Origin: an uncultured Coxiella sp.
GTDB lineage: Bacteria > Pseudomonadota > Gammaproteobacteria > Coxiellales > Coxiellaceae
Reading direction: 5' to 3'
DNA: 64,000 nt
Assembly (NCBI GenBank): GCA_902623005.1
Contig: CACNSC010000004.1
Span: 1-64,000 of the forward strand
Part shown: positions 17,523 through 26,352 of the stretch, in pieces
Position numbering within the stretch: the stretch's first letter is position 1
Layout of the letters: each line of letters opens with the position of its first letter
Translations under genes and position numbers: made by a program
Notes under the pieces: model-generated
Database searches by the model: none
The model's input: the letters and a program-made list of their open reading frames with translations, nothing else
Told to the model about the DNA's origin: nothing

Positions 17523-18287
17523 TTAACGCACAAACACTAAGTGATGAAGTGATGAGTGCTCTTCGGAATACGTATAATCCAACCCATTAAAGTCACATAA
17601 GCTTGCCGGTGTTTTGCACGCCTTTTGTGCTAAATAACGTGCCATTGCACCGCGTGCACGTTTCGCGTTCATGCCTAGCGTTCTGAGTTTACCGTCTTTG
17701 CGGTCTTTAAAGTCGACTTGAATCACCGTGCCATCCAATTGTTCGGTATCAATCGCAGAAAAATATTCTTGCGATGCGAGATTAACCAAATAGCGTGTAT
17801 TGCACTGAGCTAAACAGGCATTGATGGCTGGTGTCACGCGAGATCGCCATACATCATACAGATTATCGCCATAAGTATTATGCAACGAGGTGCCCATTTC
17901 CAAGCGGTAGGGTTGAATCAAGTCCAATGGTTTCAGAAGACCATACAGGCCCGAGAGAATCCCTAAGCGATCTTGTAAGCGCTCTCGTTGTTTGTCGGTC
18001 AGTGTCTGCACTTCGAGGTGTTTGTAGACATCACCTTGAAATAAATACACTGCAGGCATGGCATTTTTGTCGGTGTATTGGCGCGGTTTAAAGGCCTGAT
18101 AACGTTCGAAGTTGAGTTGGGCGAGCTTGTCACTGATGTGCATTAATTCACCCAGTTGTGTCGCGCTCAGTGTTTTGAGTTGTTGAATCAGTTGGCGAGT
18201 CTCTTTAGCAAAACGAATTGCTGTAGTTGGGCCTTGATAGTCAACTTCGGTAGCGAGTTTTTTAGCGGGTGAAATTACGGCAAACAT
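17523..18287 (-). CDS. yaaA: YaaA (DUF328), peroxide-stress protein
   Basis: 254 residues, the usual length. The start gives MFAVISPAKKL, matching the family's ISPAK opening, with GGAG about nine bases upstream inside the end of the preceding gene. A start at 18398 would add 37 residues overlapping that gene. Further marks are FQGDVYKHLEV, RLGILSGLYGLLKPLDLIQPYRLEMG (longer than shown in parts) and VNLASQEYF. In E. coli YaaA lowers free iron during hydrogen-peroxide stress and binds DNA. One base separates it from the M20 peptidase gene. Confidence 0.95.
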   Translation of the reverse strand: MFAVISPAKKLATEVDYQGPTTAIRFAKETRQLIQQLKTLSATQLGELMHISDKLAQLNFERYQAFKPRQYTDKNAMPAVYLFQGDVYKHLEVQTLTDKQRERLQDRLGILSGLYGLLKPLDLIQPYRLEMGTSLHNTYGDNLYDVWRSRVTPAINACLAQCNTRYLVNLASQEYFSAIDTEQLDGTVIQVDFKDRKDGKLRTLGMNAKRARGAMARYLAQKACKTPASLCDFNGLDYTYSEEHSSLHHLVFVR

Positions 18288-18288
18288 A

Positions 18289-19725
18289 TTAGTCTCCAGA
18301 ATGGTAGTGTTCATAGTGAGAGGCAATGACTGACGCCACGCAGCCGGTGATGCGTTTAGCCATATCAATGCGTAAGCATTCATTAGGCCCATGAGCATTT
18401 GAATGCGGCCCTAACACGCCTGTAATTAAAAACTGCGCCTCGGGAAATTGTTGACTCAGCATCGCCATCAGTGGAATGGATCCACCTTCACCCCAATACA
18501 CAGCAGGTTGATGATAAAACAATTGCGATGCTTGCTCGCAAGCTTGCTCCAACCAGGCCGGCGGGATTGGTGCATGCCATCCAGCTGCGGTTTCATCGAT
18601 GTCAAATTGCACGCTGCAGTGATACGGCGGAGCAGTTTCCAAGCAAGCTTTTAAAGCGCTAGCAGCTTGGTCAACATCACACGTTGGTGGTGTTCGCATC
18701 GACAGTTTAAGTTGCAGTTCGGGAACTGTGACATTGCCTGCCGCGGATAAATCGGGTAACCCTGCGATACCAATCACCGATAGGGCCGCTCGCCAGTTTT
18801 TGTTGGTGAGCAACGTTGCAGGATCATTCGACAGTAACTGAGTTTGCTCTGCCAAAGGAAAGGCGGCTTTGATTTCATCACCCAATAAGGTTGCTGCCTG
18901 TTGAATTTGATCTTGCCGTTGATTAGGAATGTCAACGATGAGTTCAGGCAAGGTAATTTGTCCATCCTTAGGATCTTCAATGCGCTGCAACAATTGTTGC
19001 ATAATTTGCGTGGTGCTGGGTACCACACCACTGCCCATACCGGAATGAATACCTTCGGTTAACGTTTTGATCTGTAAAGTACCGCTGATCATGCCGCGTA
19101 ATGAGGTGGTCCCCCACATCTGTTGATAATTACCACAGGACGAGTCCAAACAAATGACCAGATCTGGAGAGCCTATCTCTGCACGCAACTGCTCTAAATA
19201 ATTTGGTAAATCATGACTACCACTTTCTTCACAACTTTCAATAACCACGACACAGCGTGCATGTGGAATCTGATGTTGTTGTAAATAAGCAATTGCCGAT
19301 AAGCTGGAAAATACCGCATAACCATCGTCAGCACTGCCACGACCGTACAATCGTTGTTGCTCTAAAACCGGTTGCCAAGGTCCTTTGTCGGCATCCCATC
19401 CGGTCATTTCAGGTTGTTTGTCGATATGCCCGTATAACAAAATTGTGTTGTCAATTTGCCCGGGGATTTCAAGATACAGTAACGGTGTTTTTCCAGGCTC
19501 TCGCAGTACGCGCAAGGTGAGATCAGTGATCGGTTGACGCTGACACCAATCTGCAATCAGTGTCATGGCATCGTCCATATACCCGTTAGTTTCCCAGTCA
19601 GGGTCAAAAGCGGGTGAGCGATTAGGAATTTTTAAATAATCCATTAACGTTGGGATAATGTCATGGTCCCAAGTTGATTCAAGCGATGAAAAATGTTCTT
19701 GCAAGATACGTGGTGTTGAAGGCAT
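18289..19725 (-). CDS. M20-family dizinc peptidase (dipeptidase-like)
   Basis: 478 residues, cytosolic, no signal peptide. The metal ligands are in place: LLYGHIDKQPE (His and catalytic Asp), GRGSADDGYA (bridging Asp), ESCEESGS (catalytic Glu then Glu ligand), CLDSSCGN (Asp) and the C-terminal HSNAHGPNE (His). Between them is the dimerisation lid, including EGIHSGMGSGVVPS. The layout is that of the carnosinase/PepV/ArgE-like branch that cleaves dipeptides or acylated amino acids. It precedes yaaA by one base and probably shares its transcript. Confidence 0.9.
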   Translation of the reverse strand: MPSTPRILQEHFSSLESTWDHDIIPTLMDYLKIPNRSPAFDPDWETNGYMDDAMTLIADWCQRQPITDLTLRVLREPGKTPLLYLEIPGQIDNTILLYGHIDKQPEMTGWDADKGPWQPVLEQQRLYGRGSADDGYAVFSSLSAIAYLQQHQIPHARCVVVIESCEESGSHDLPNYLEQLRAEIGSPDLVICLDSSCGNYQQMWGTTSLRGMISGTLQIKTLTEGIHSGMGSGVVPSTTQIMQQLLQRIEDPKDGQITLPELIVDIPNQRQDQIQQAATLLGDEIKAAFPLAEQTQLLSNDPATLLTNKNWRAALSVIGIAGLPDLSAAGNVTVPELQLKLSMRTPPTCDVDQAASALKACLETAPPYHCSVQFDIDETAAGWHAPIPPAWLEQACEQASQLFYHQPAVYWGEGGSIPLMAMLSQQFPEAQFLITGVLGPHSNAHGPNECLRIDMAKRITGCVASVIASHYEHYHSGD

Positions 19726-19856
19726 GACAAAGTTTCCTAATCATCAAGGGTGGTGGCTAGTATAGCGATAACGCAAGCGGAGTGTCACGCTAGTCAAACA
19801 TTTAACCGAGTGATAGCAATGGAAGTCATCGCGATTATGGGTTTGGTTAACAACGC

Positions 19857-20912
19857 TTAAGTGTCGTCGCGATTTTCATTAAAACTGTCTAAGAAGTCTT
19901 GTGGGAAAGCGTCATTATCACCAGGTGTCTTTGATGACTGACTTTGAGCCGTCATTTCATCCTCAAAAGCGGCTAAGAAATCATCTGGGAATTCTTCTAA
20001 CGAGTCACTACGATTGGCATCGTGTATTGCCGTGACATTGTTACTTTCAGTCGCGGTCTCGTCAGCAAAGGAGGCCATGAAATCATCTGGGAATTCTTCT
20101 AACGAGTCACTACGATTGGCATCGTGTATTGCGGTGACAGTGTTACTGTGAGTCGCGGTCTCGTCAGCAAAGGAGGCCATGAAATCATCAGGGAATTCTT
20201 CTAACGAATCACTGCGATTGGCATCGTGTATTGCCGTGACATTGTTACTGTCAGTCGCGGTCTCGTCAGCAAAGGAGGCCATGAAGTCATCCGGGAATTC
20301 TTCTAATGATGTGGTTTTGCTGGATGTCGTTACCGTCGGTTCATCATCCAAGGTGGCAAGAAAATCACTGGGGAATGGGTCGATAGGGTTGTCTGTCATG
20401 GTCATCTTATCGGGTGTGTTGTGCTTGGGTGTTTGGTTGGAGCTGATGTTTTGAGATTGAGTCAATGATTCATCCCTGTGTGGATGGGTGCTGGCTTGTT
20501 GTGCGGTTGGCTTTTGAGGAGAGGCAGCGGCCTTTGCCACGGTGTTGGGTGTCGTTGCATTTGTAATTGGCTCAGCAAGCATCTCTGACAAGGGAGGCAG
20601 TGGCCCATTGTGCCCATCGTTAAGCTCCAGTGGTGCTTGTAGTAGCACGGCCTCATTGTGCTGATCAGGCTCGGGTAATGCTTGAAAATGCATAGCCGTC
20701 ATGGCTTGAGATGCGGGTGCTTTGGGTAAATACAGCCATAAAATCAGATAAATGACGATGCTAAATTTAAAGACGAACAAACTGATGAGAAAGGTGATTC
20801 GTATCCAGGTCGGGTCAATGTTGAATACTTTTGCTATCCCACTGCAAACACCGGCAATCAGGTGATCCCCTTGGCTGCGTTGTAACGGTTTGTAAGTGGT
20901 GGATGATTTCAT
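19857..20912 (-). CDS. PspC-domain membrane protein with acidic 34-residue repeats
   Basis: 351 residues from the ATG at 20912; a GTG nine bases upstream is an alternative. Residues 10-65 are a PspC domain (HLIAGVCSGIAKVFNIDPTW, then a membrane span ending LYLPKAP). The remaining 280 residues are polar and predicted disordered. They contain three near-identical 34-residue units, and the motif FP-x-DF-[LM] recurs six times (FPSDFLATLDDE, FPDDFMASFADE three times, FPDDFLAAFEDE, FPQDFLDSFNEN). PspC proteins sense envelope stress or regulate the psp response. No pspA or pspB is nearby, so the repeat tail may be a scaffold for an unknown cytosolic partner. Confidence 0.85.
   Translation of the reverse strand: MKSSTTYKPLQRSQGDHLIAGVCSGIAKVFNIDPTWIRITFLISLFVFKFSIVIYLILWLYLPKAPASQAMTAMHFQALPEPDQHNEAVLLQAPLELNDGHNGPLPPLSEMLAEPITNATTPNTVAKAAASPQKPTAQQASTHPHRDESLTQSQNISSNQTPKHNTPDKMTMTDNPIDPFPSDFLATLDDEPTVTTSSKTTSLEEFPDDFMASFADETATDSNNVTAIHDANRSDSLEEFPDDFMASFADETATHSNTVTAIHDANRSDSLEEFPDDFMASFADETATESNNVTAIHDANRSDSLEEFPDDFLAAFEDEMTAQSQSSKTPGDNDAFPQDFLDSFNENRDDT
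19989..20300 (-). repeat. Three 102-bp in-frame tandem repeats in the PspC-domain gene
   Basis: The hexamer gaattc recurs at 19989, 20091, 20193 and 20295, giving an exact 102-base period. Units differ by only a few bases. Each encodes 34 residues beginning SLEEFPDDF and ending ANRSD. The high DNA identity suggests recent expansion or gene conversion, and copy number may vary between strains. Confidence 0.95.
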
Positions 20913-21034
20913 TTTGCTCACAAATAGGTAAAATATTAAACAATTTGAGTGTAGGGCATCTCAGCAGTCAGTCCAATAGTTAACGCTTATTTAATCTTTT
21001 TTTAAGGTGAGAAAGGTTAAATTTTTTACGACTT

Positions 21035-21067
21035 TTTAAGATTAGTTTAATCTGTAACACGTATATT
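21035..21067 (+). promoter_or_regulatory. PmrA-type box with -10 hexamer, upstream of the proline-rich orphan
   Basis: TTTAAG-ATTAG-TTTAAT (21035-21051) is a perfect YTTAAK-N5-YTTAAK match. After the second nine-base half ends at 21054, seven bases lead to TATATT at 21062-21067. The start codon at 21107 is 39 bases further. Geometry is the same as before the orphan at 15922. Confidence 0.6.
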
Positions 21068-21106
21068 AAGACAACATTTTAAATAGTCTTATCCAGTGGA
21101 ATAACC

Positions 21107-22195
21107 ATGCGTTCTAACAAAGAAGTATATCTATCGCCGCCTCCATCACCGAGTAAAGACGACGTCCCGTGTATTGGGCCACGTCACATTCAAATATCCG
21201 GTGATGTCACTGTTCCCGCTTATCCGCCTAACCCCTCAGCTGATACAATACGGTTACTCGCAGAAAGGGAGCTGGGCGCTTACAACAAAAGGTGTACAAA
21301 TCCAAAAATAATAGCGAATTTAAATAAAACCTTTGAAGAGATTGTGGTATATCATCGCCGATACGTTTTTCGCCAGAACAGCGCATCCTCTTCGGCTGTC
21401 ATTGATAATTTTCAACCTCAGCTTCCTAATGGCACGCAGGTGACGTGGTATCGTTTTATCATTACTCTTGAGGGGCAGTTAGTGTGTTCGATTAATGACT
21501 CACGCTTTGAGGAATACTCTCATCAGTCTATGTGTCAACGAGCGCACAAAGCCATCAAGCCAAATATGGATTTACAAAATCAGACGTATTTGCTCGCAGC
21601 GGGTGAGCTTGGTTTTGATGATCAAGCTAATTTAGTCTGCGTGTCTAATGGATCAGGTCATTACCGCATTCCTGATGGCACCATCGATAGTATTCTATTG
21701 CCCTGCCTGCAACGTGAAGGTTTCACTCAAGAGCAGATTAATCAGCTTTTTGTCCAGCGCTACGTCGCGGAGAACAATCAGTCTCTGCAAATCGCCGATT
21801 ACGATGCTGACCATCACATACCCATACGCAATTATTTAGCCGGTACACACCAACGTGTTAATGAATTAATCAAAGCCTTGCCGCCTAAACCTGCTGAAAA
21901 AAAAGTCGGTTCAGCTATTATAGTGCCTCCCCCTGTGCTCAGTAATCTATTTAGTAATGATCTCAATGGTCATTCTGAAATAGTGGTAAGTGATCCTTTC
22001 TCGACCTCACCCGGAAAGCGGCATCGAGAGGAAGAGGGGTCCCTGCCTTCATTACATGCTCCTCCGCCTAAGCGTCCTGGTATATCGCTGTTCGGTGATC
22101 CTGTTCTTTCCAACCCGGGTCAATTACCCCCAAATTCGGGCAATCACGAGAACAACGATAATAATACTGATCGCAGTGGGTATCATTCCCCCTAA
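21107..22195 (+). CDS. Proline-rich orphan protein with basic NLS-like clusters (candidate effector)
   Basis: 362 residues, no signal peptide or membrane span, no family recognised. A Pro/Ser-rich head (1-45) precedes a folded-looking middle (45-255). This middle contains an AAGELGFDDQANLVCVSNGS segment followed by GHYRIPDG; SN-x-SGHY boxes recur in some candidate effectors and toxins (weak recollection). The last 100 residues are Pro-rich and disordered. They carry KRHR at 304-307 and PPPKRPG at 319-325, which resemble nuclear-localisation signals. A perfect PmrA-type box and -10 precede the gene. An effector role is inference. Confidence 0.72.
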   Translation: MRSNKEVYLSPPPSPSKDDVPCIGPRHIQISGDVTVPAYPPNPSADTIRLLAERELGAYNKRCTNPKIIANLNKTFEEIVVYHRRYVFRQNSASSSAVIDNFQPQLPNGTQVTWYRFIITLEGQLVCSINDSRFEEYSHQSMCQRAHKAIKPNMDLQNQTYLLAAGELGFDDQANLVCVSNGSGHYRIPDGTIDSILLPCLQREGFTQEQINQLFVQRYVAENNQSLQIADYDADHHIPIRNYLAGTHQRVNELIKALPPKPAEKKVGSAIIVPPPVLSNLFSNDLNGHSEIVVSDPFSTSPGKRHREEEGSLPSLHAPPPKRPGISLFGDPVLSNPGQLPPNSGNHENNDNNTDRSGYHSP

Positions 22196-22453
22196 CTGCG
22201 TTAGACTATCGCTTAATCATCGCTCGCCCTGTATGCGTCCAGGAGTTTTTGCGGTACAGGTCAAAGCCGATGCGTTGCCTACCAAGCCGGCACACCCTGT
22301 CCGGCGTATTATAAAAAAATCAATATAATCATACATTTATTTATTGTATCAAGCTTGAGATCAAAATTTATATGGAATATGGGTCTTGTTTCTAATGCGA
22401 TTTGTACTATCATAGAGAACATATGGAGAACAAATAACATTGGTAGGTAGATC

Positions 22454-23722
22454 ATGGCGCAACATTGGCCGCGTATCATTCTTCACGTCGATATGGATGC
22501 CTTTTTTGCACAAATTGAGCAGCGTGATGAGCCCGATTACCGCGGTCAGCCAGTGTGCGTCACCAATGGTCAGCTTGGCAGTTGTGTAATCACTTGTTCA
22601 TACGAAGCGCGTGCTTTTGGTATCAAAACCGGTATGCGATTGACGGAAGCGCGTCAATTATGCCCTCACTTAATACAATGTCCGTCACGACCGACCGTAT
22701 ATGCCGGTGTGTCGACTCAGATCATGCAAATATTAGAAACCGTCTCGCCCGATATAGAGATCTTTTCCGTTGATGAGGCGTTTTTGGATTTATCGCGCTG
22801 TCGTAATCTGTACACGCATGCCAAAGCAGTTGGTAAGCAGATTCAACAAGCCATTGTTTCAGCCACGGGATTAACTTGTTCTGTTGGTATTAGTGGTGAT
22901 AAAACAACGGCTAAAGTTGCATCAAAACGCAATAAGCCCAATGGTGTAACAGTGATTCCACCTTGGTTATCAGCCAGTACATTAGCACCTTTAAAAGTGA
23001 CAGAGATTTGTGGTATCAGTACCGGGATTGCCCGTTTTTTATCTCAGTACAGTGTTTATTATTGCGGTCAAATGGCGACGTTACCGATAGATGTCATGGC
23101 GCGTCGTTTTGGTAATTTAGGACGACGATTGTGGTACATGTGTTTGGGAGAAGATCCTGATCCAGTAAAAACCAGTGAGCGGCCACCAAAGAGTATGGGG
23201 CACGGTAAAGTCATGCCACCCAATACGCGTGATCGTCATGTTATTTTTAATTTTTTAGGGCACATGTCGGAAAAGGTAGCCTTGCGCTTGCGTGCACATG
23301 ATATGACATCACAACATTTCTTTATTGGATTGCGATTGGAGCAAGGTTGGATTGTTGAGCAATATAAAACTGTTCAAGCTACCGATGATGGCGCACTAAT
23401 TTTTCAATTGGCTAAAGCCATGGTATTACAACGTTGGCATGGCGAAGGTGTGTTTCAATGTCAGGTGACTGCATTGCGCGTGCAACACGGCAGTGGTCAA
23501 CGCGATTTATTTGAGCCTTATCCAGAAAAGGCGTTGGCAGTCAATACGGTGATGGATCAGGTTAATCAACGTTATGGTATTAGTGGGGTTGTTAGAGGGC
23601 ATTGTTTACAACAATTGAATATGCCAGATGTGATTGCTCCTGCTTGGCGTCCTTCCGGTCATCGTGCCACGGTGGTTGCGAAACAACCGCATCACTCTGC
23701 ACTAAAACGCCACGATAGATAG
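22454..23722 (+). CDS. dinB: DNA polymerase IV (Y-family, DinB)
   Basis: Translesion polymerase, 422 residues. Catalytic acidic residues are in ILHVDMDAFFAQIEQ and IEIFSVDEAFLDLS. The YEARAFGIKTGM steric region and the SVGISGDKTTAKVASKRNKP palm segment, which is longer in full, are typical. The little-finger domain and a basic tail follow. It bypasses lesions at low fidelity. No LexA-type CTGT-N8-ACAG box is seen upstream. Instead GAGAACA occurs twice with an 11-base period (22415-22421 and 22426-22432). Confidence 0.95.
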   Translation: MAQHWPRIILHVDMDAFFAQIEQRDEPDYRGQPVCVTNGQLGSCVITCSYEARAFGIKTGMRLTEARQLCPHLIQCPSRPTVYAGVSTQIMQILETVSPDIEIFSVDEAFLDLSRCRNLYTHAKAVGKQIQQAIVSATGLTCSVGISGDKTTAKVASKRNKPNGVTVIPPWLSASTLAPLKVTEICGISTGIARFLSQYSVYYCGQMATLPIDVMARRFGNLGRRLWYMCLGEDPDPVKTSERPPKSMGHGKVMPPNTRDRHVIFNFLGHMSEKVALRLRAHDMTSQHFFIGLRLEQGWIVEQYKTVQATDDGALIFQLAKAMVLQRWHGEGVFQCQVTALRVQHGSGQRDLFEPYPEKALAVNTVMDQVNQRYGISGVVRGHCLQQLNMPDVIAPAWRPSGHRATVVAKQPHHSALKRHDR

Positions 23723-23781
23723 ATGACAAGGTTGGGGTGATCAGGTTTAATGATGATAACAGGGAATACAAGAAGTGTGTT

Positions 23782-24762
23782 ATGAATCTGCTCTTTTTAA
23801 TACTAGGGTTTCTCATTGGTTGCGCGGCCCTAACCTGGGGTGCTGATCAATTTGTGAAAAGCAGTACGGTGATAGCGCGACACTATCGCGTCTCCCCTCT
23901 AGTCGTTGGTATGATCTTAGTCGGTTTTGGTACATCCTGCCCAGAGCTTATCGTGTCATTACTTGCTTCATTAAAGCAAGCGCCTGAAATTGCTATTGGT
24001 AATGTGTTGGGATCGAATATCGCTAATAAAGCGTTGGTTGGTGGTGTTGCAGCATTGTTGATGCCTTTAACGATACATTCGCGCGTGTTGTTTCGAGAGT
24101 TTCCATTTTTAATCATTGTCACCGTCATGGTCGGTGTGATGTTTTTGTTCGGTGCGTTAACACGTTTTGATGGTATTGTATTGCTGTGTTTATTCGTGGT
24201 TTATATCGCTTGGATGTTTACCATGGCACGAAAGCCAATGGGTCAGCATGATACTCTAATCGAAGAAATGGAGCATGAAATCCCACAAGTATCGATGCCG
24301 TTGCGTGCAGCGTACATATGGACCGTGGTGGGTTTGTTATTATTGTTAGGCAGCGCTGAAGTGGTGGTTAACTGTGCCACGGGTATCGCGTCATGGTTTG
24401 GTTTAAGCGATTTAATTATTGGTTTAACCATTGTTGCTATTGGAACGTCTCTACCAGAGTTGGCCGCAACATTAGTCAGTTGCTTTCGAAAAGAGTATGA
24501 CTTAGCGATAGGTAATGTGGTTGGCTCGAGTTTATTTAATTTATTGCCAGTATTAGCCATGCCCGCATTATTTGCTCCCGGTCGGCTATCAACTGATCTG
24601 ATTTACCGTGATTATCCGGCGTTGTTAGCGATTACACTCTTATTTTGGTTGTGTGCAGTGTTACCACCTAAACGTGGGCGTATTGGGAAGTTGGGTGGGT
24701 TATTGTTGTTAGGCTTATACGTAGGTTACATCGTGGTCTTGGTGCAAACGGCAATCCACTAA
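23782..24762 (+). CDS. CaCA-family sodium/calcium exchanger-like protein
   Basis: 326 residues from the ATG at 23782; a GTG at 23737 would add a 15-residue polar head before the first span. Ten membrane spans form two inverted halves. Each half carries an alpha-repeat: VGFGTSCPELIVSLLASL with IAIGNVLGSNIANKALVG, and VAIGTSLPELAATLVSCF with LAIGNVVGSSLFNLLPVL. The acidic Glu of each PEL motif is the expected cation ligand. It matches the YrbG/CaxA type. It ends two bases from the convergent cardiolipin synthase gene. Confidence 0.92.
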   Translation: MNLLFLILGFLIGCAALTWGADQFVKSSTVIARHYRVSPLVVGMILVGFGTSCPELIVSLLASLKQAPEIAIGNVLGSNIANKALVGGVAALLMPLTIHSRVLFREFPFLIIVTVMVGVMFLFGALTRFDGIVLLCLFVVYIAWMFTMARKPMGQHDTLIEEMEHEIPQVSMPLRAAYIWTVVGLLLLLGSAEVVVNCATGIASWFGLSDLIIGLTIVAIGTSLPELAATLVSCFRKEYDLAIGNVVGSSLFNLLPVLAMPALFAPGRLSTDLIYRDYPALLAITLLFWLCAVLPPKRGRIGKLGGLLLLGLYVGYIVVLVQTAIH

Positions 24763-24764
24763 AC

Positions 24765-25973
24765 TTACAAGCAATATTTAAGGTATAAAATGGCACGACC
24801 GAGAAATCGCTGGTACCAGGGGCGATGCTGTTTCCAACTGTCTAATGACACTTCTTGCGATTGTGTTAGGTCATGAAGAAATAACTGTTTGACAATGTTT
24901 TTCGATGTTTGATTGCGTAAGCGCACATCGACCTCAAGATCATGAAGTAGGCTACGGTGGTTCAGGTTACTGGAGCCAACGAGTACCCAATTGTCACAAA
25001 TTACCGATTTTGCGTGCAAGATAGAGGGAAGGTATTCGTAGATCTTAACGCCCGATTCCAATAAGTTGTGGTAAAAAATTGATGATGCCCAAGGCAGCGG
25101 TAGTAGTATATGACATTTGCGCGGAATTAAAATACGCACATCAACACCGCGAAAAGCAGCCTGTGATAGTGCTTTTAAAATCCGGTGTTCGGGAATGAAG
25201 TATGCATTAGTAATCCATATACGTTTCTTCGCATGATAAATTTTATTAAGCAGCTGTTTGTACAAGGCGCGACGATGATGGCGAGAATGATTTAAACGAA
25301 ACATAGGATCAAGTTGGCTTTGAGATAGTGATTGCTGCAAACGGTCTTTTAGTGGTTTATTGTCCCAGGCGTAATCAAACGCATCAGTCAATGGCGATAA
25401 ATTACAGTGTGAGAGACGAACCGCAGTGTCGCGCCAGCCCAAGCCATTGTCGCTAGTCATTAGATGGTTTTTTACTGTATTGATACTACCTACATAAGCG
25501 ATAGTATCGTCAATGATGCAGGTTTTTCGATGATTGCGTGAATTGATATTGAGTATTAAATAAATCCATTTAATAACCCATGGAGTTTTAACCATGCCGC
25601 GACTCCAATTCCATATTTGCCAGGGGAAAGGATGGTAGACGCGAGCCTGTGCGCCGGATTTTTCTAACCGGCGTGCAAACTGTGCTGACCAATAGGGGCT
25701 GCCGCAGCCATCAACTAAAACTTTTACTATAACTCCACGTTGTGCGGCTTGGCGTAGTGCTTTAGCGAGTCTTTGTCCAAGGTGATCATTGGTAAAAATA
25801 AATGTTTCAAACAGTATGCAATAACGTGCTTGTTGGATGTCATCAAGCATCGCATCGAAAAAACTCGAACCATTGTCGAAAATCACTTCGCTGTCTTGCA
25901 CAAGCTGACTCGCCGTAATGATCGGATTTTTTAAGGCGGTGGCTGTTTGCTCGATTGTGGGTGTCGTGGTCAT
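24765..25973 (-). CDS. Cardiolipin synthase (ClsB-like phospholipase D family)
   Basis: 402 residues with two HKD motifs: HRKTCIIDDTIAYVGSIN near residue 160 and HAKSVICDNWVLVGSSNLN near residue 330. There is no N-terminal membrane pair, so it resembles ClsB (about 410 residues) more than ClsA. The reaction joins phosphatidyl groups to make cardiolipin at the inner membrane. A GTG three codons upstream is an alternative start. It sits near pssA, another phospholipid gene, but on the opposite strand. Confidence 0.9.
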   Translation of the reverse strand: MTTTPTIEQTATALKNPIITASQLVQDSEVIFDNGSSFFDAMLDDIQQARYCILFETFIFTNDHLGQRLAKALRQAAQRGVIVKVLVDGCGSPYWSAQFARRLEKSGAQARVYHPFPWQIWNWSRGMVKTPWVIKWIYLILNINSRNHRKTCIIDDTIAYVGSINTVKNHLMTSDNGLGWRDTAVRLSHCNLSPLTDAFDYAWDNKPLKDRLQQSLSQSQLDPMFRLNHSRHHRRALYKQLLNKIYHAKKRIWITNAYFIPEHRILKALSQAAFRGVDVRILIPRKCHILLPLPWASSIFYHNLLESGVKIYEYLPSILHAKSVICDNWVLVGSSNLNHRSLLHDLEVDVRLRNQTSKNIVKQLFLHDLTQSQEVSLDSWKQHRPWYQRFLGRAILYLKYCL

Positions 25974-26352
25974 CGTCGTCACGGTTTAGTTATTAATTGT
26001 TGATCATAGCGTTTAATCAAGTGCGGGGTGTGATCGGGTTTTGGAGAAATTCAACGCTGAGAGAAGGTGTTTTGGCATTTGAATTTTCTTTTTACAAAGT
26101 TCATTATATCGCAGACTAGCAGCGAGTAAACATTGTCAAAATTGCGCCAACTTTGTCCATTATGTCGTTGATTAAGTTTATGTTGGTTGGTTAGCTCAGC
26201 GCCAGATTAAATTCATGCGCTTGTATCATCGTTGCGTGGTTTCTGCTACATTCTGCCGATAATATTGTCAAACGATCTTGGTATTTTTAATAAGTCATTG
26301 ATTTATAGCACTAATAGTTAATTGTTCAATAGCACGATACGGAAACAGGGAC
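25974..26352. other. Divergent intergenic region between clsB-like gene and pssA
   Basis: This holds 379 bases with no gene on either strand. The right half carries a likely pssA promoter (26265-26293). I see no RNA gene, riboswitch fold or terminator in the rest. Confidence 0.5.
26265..26293 (+). promoter_or_regulatory. Probable sigma-70 promoter of pssA
   Basis: TTGTCA (26265-26270) and TAATAA (26288-26293) are spaced by 17 bases, about 60 bases before the pssA start codon. This is a motif match only. Confidence 0.4.

Noticed and set aside
19989-20300. Regular repeats resembling a CRISPR array
   Set aside because: The period is 102 bases with almost no variation between units, so there are no unique spacers. 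The repeat is in frame inside the PspC-domain gene.
22286-22305. Possible terminator GCCGG ... CCGGC after the proline-rich orphan
   Set aside because: The stem is only five pairs with a ten-base loop, and no T tract follows on the plus strand.
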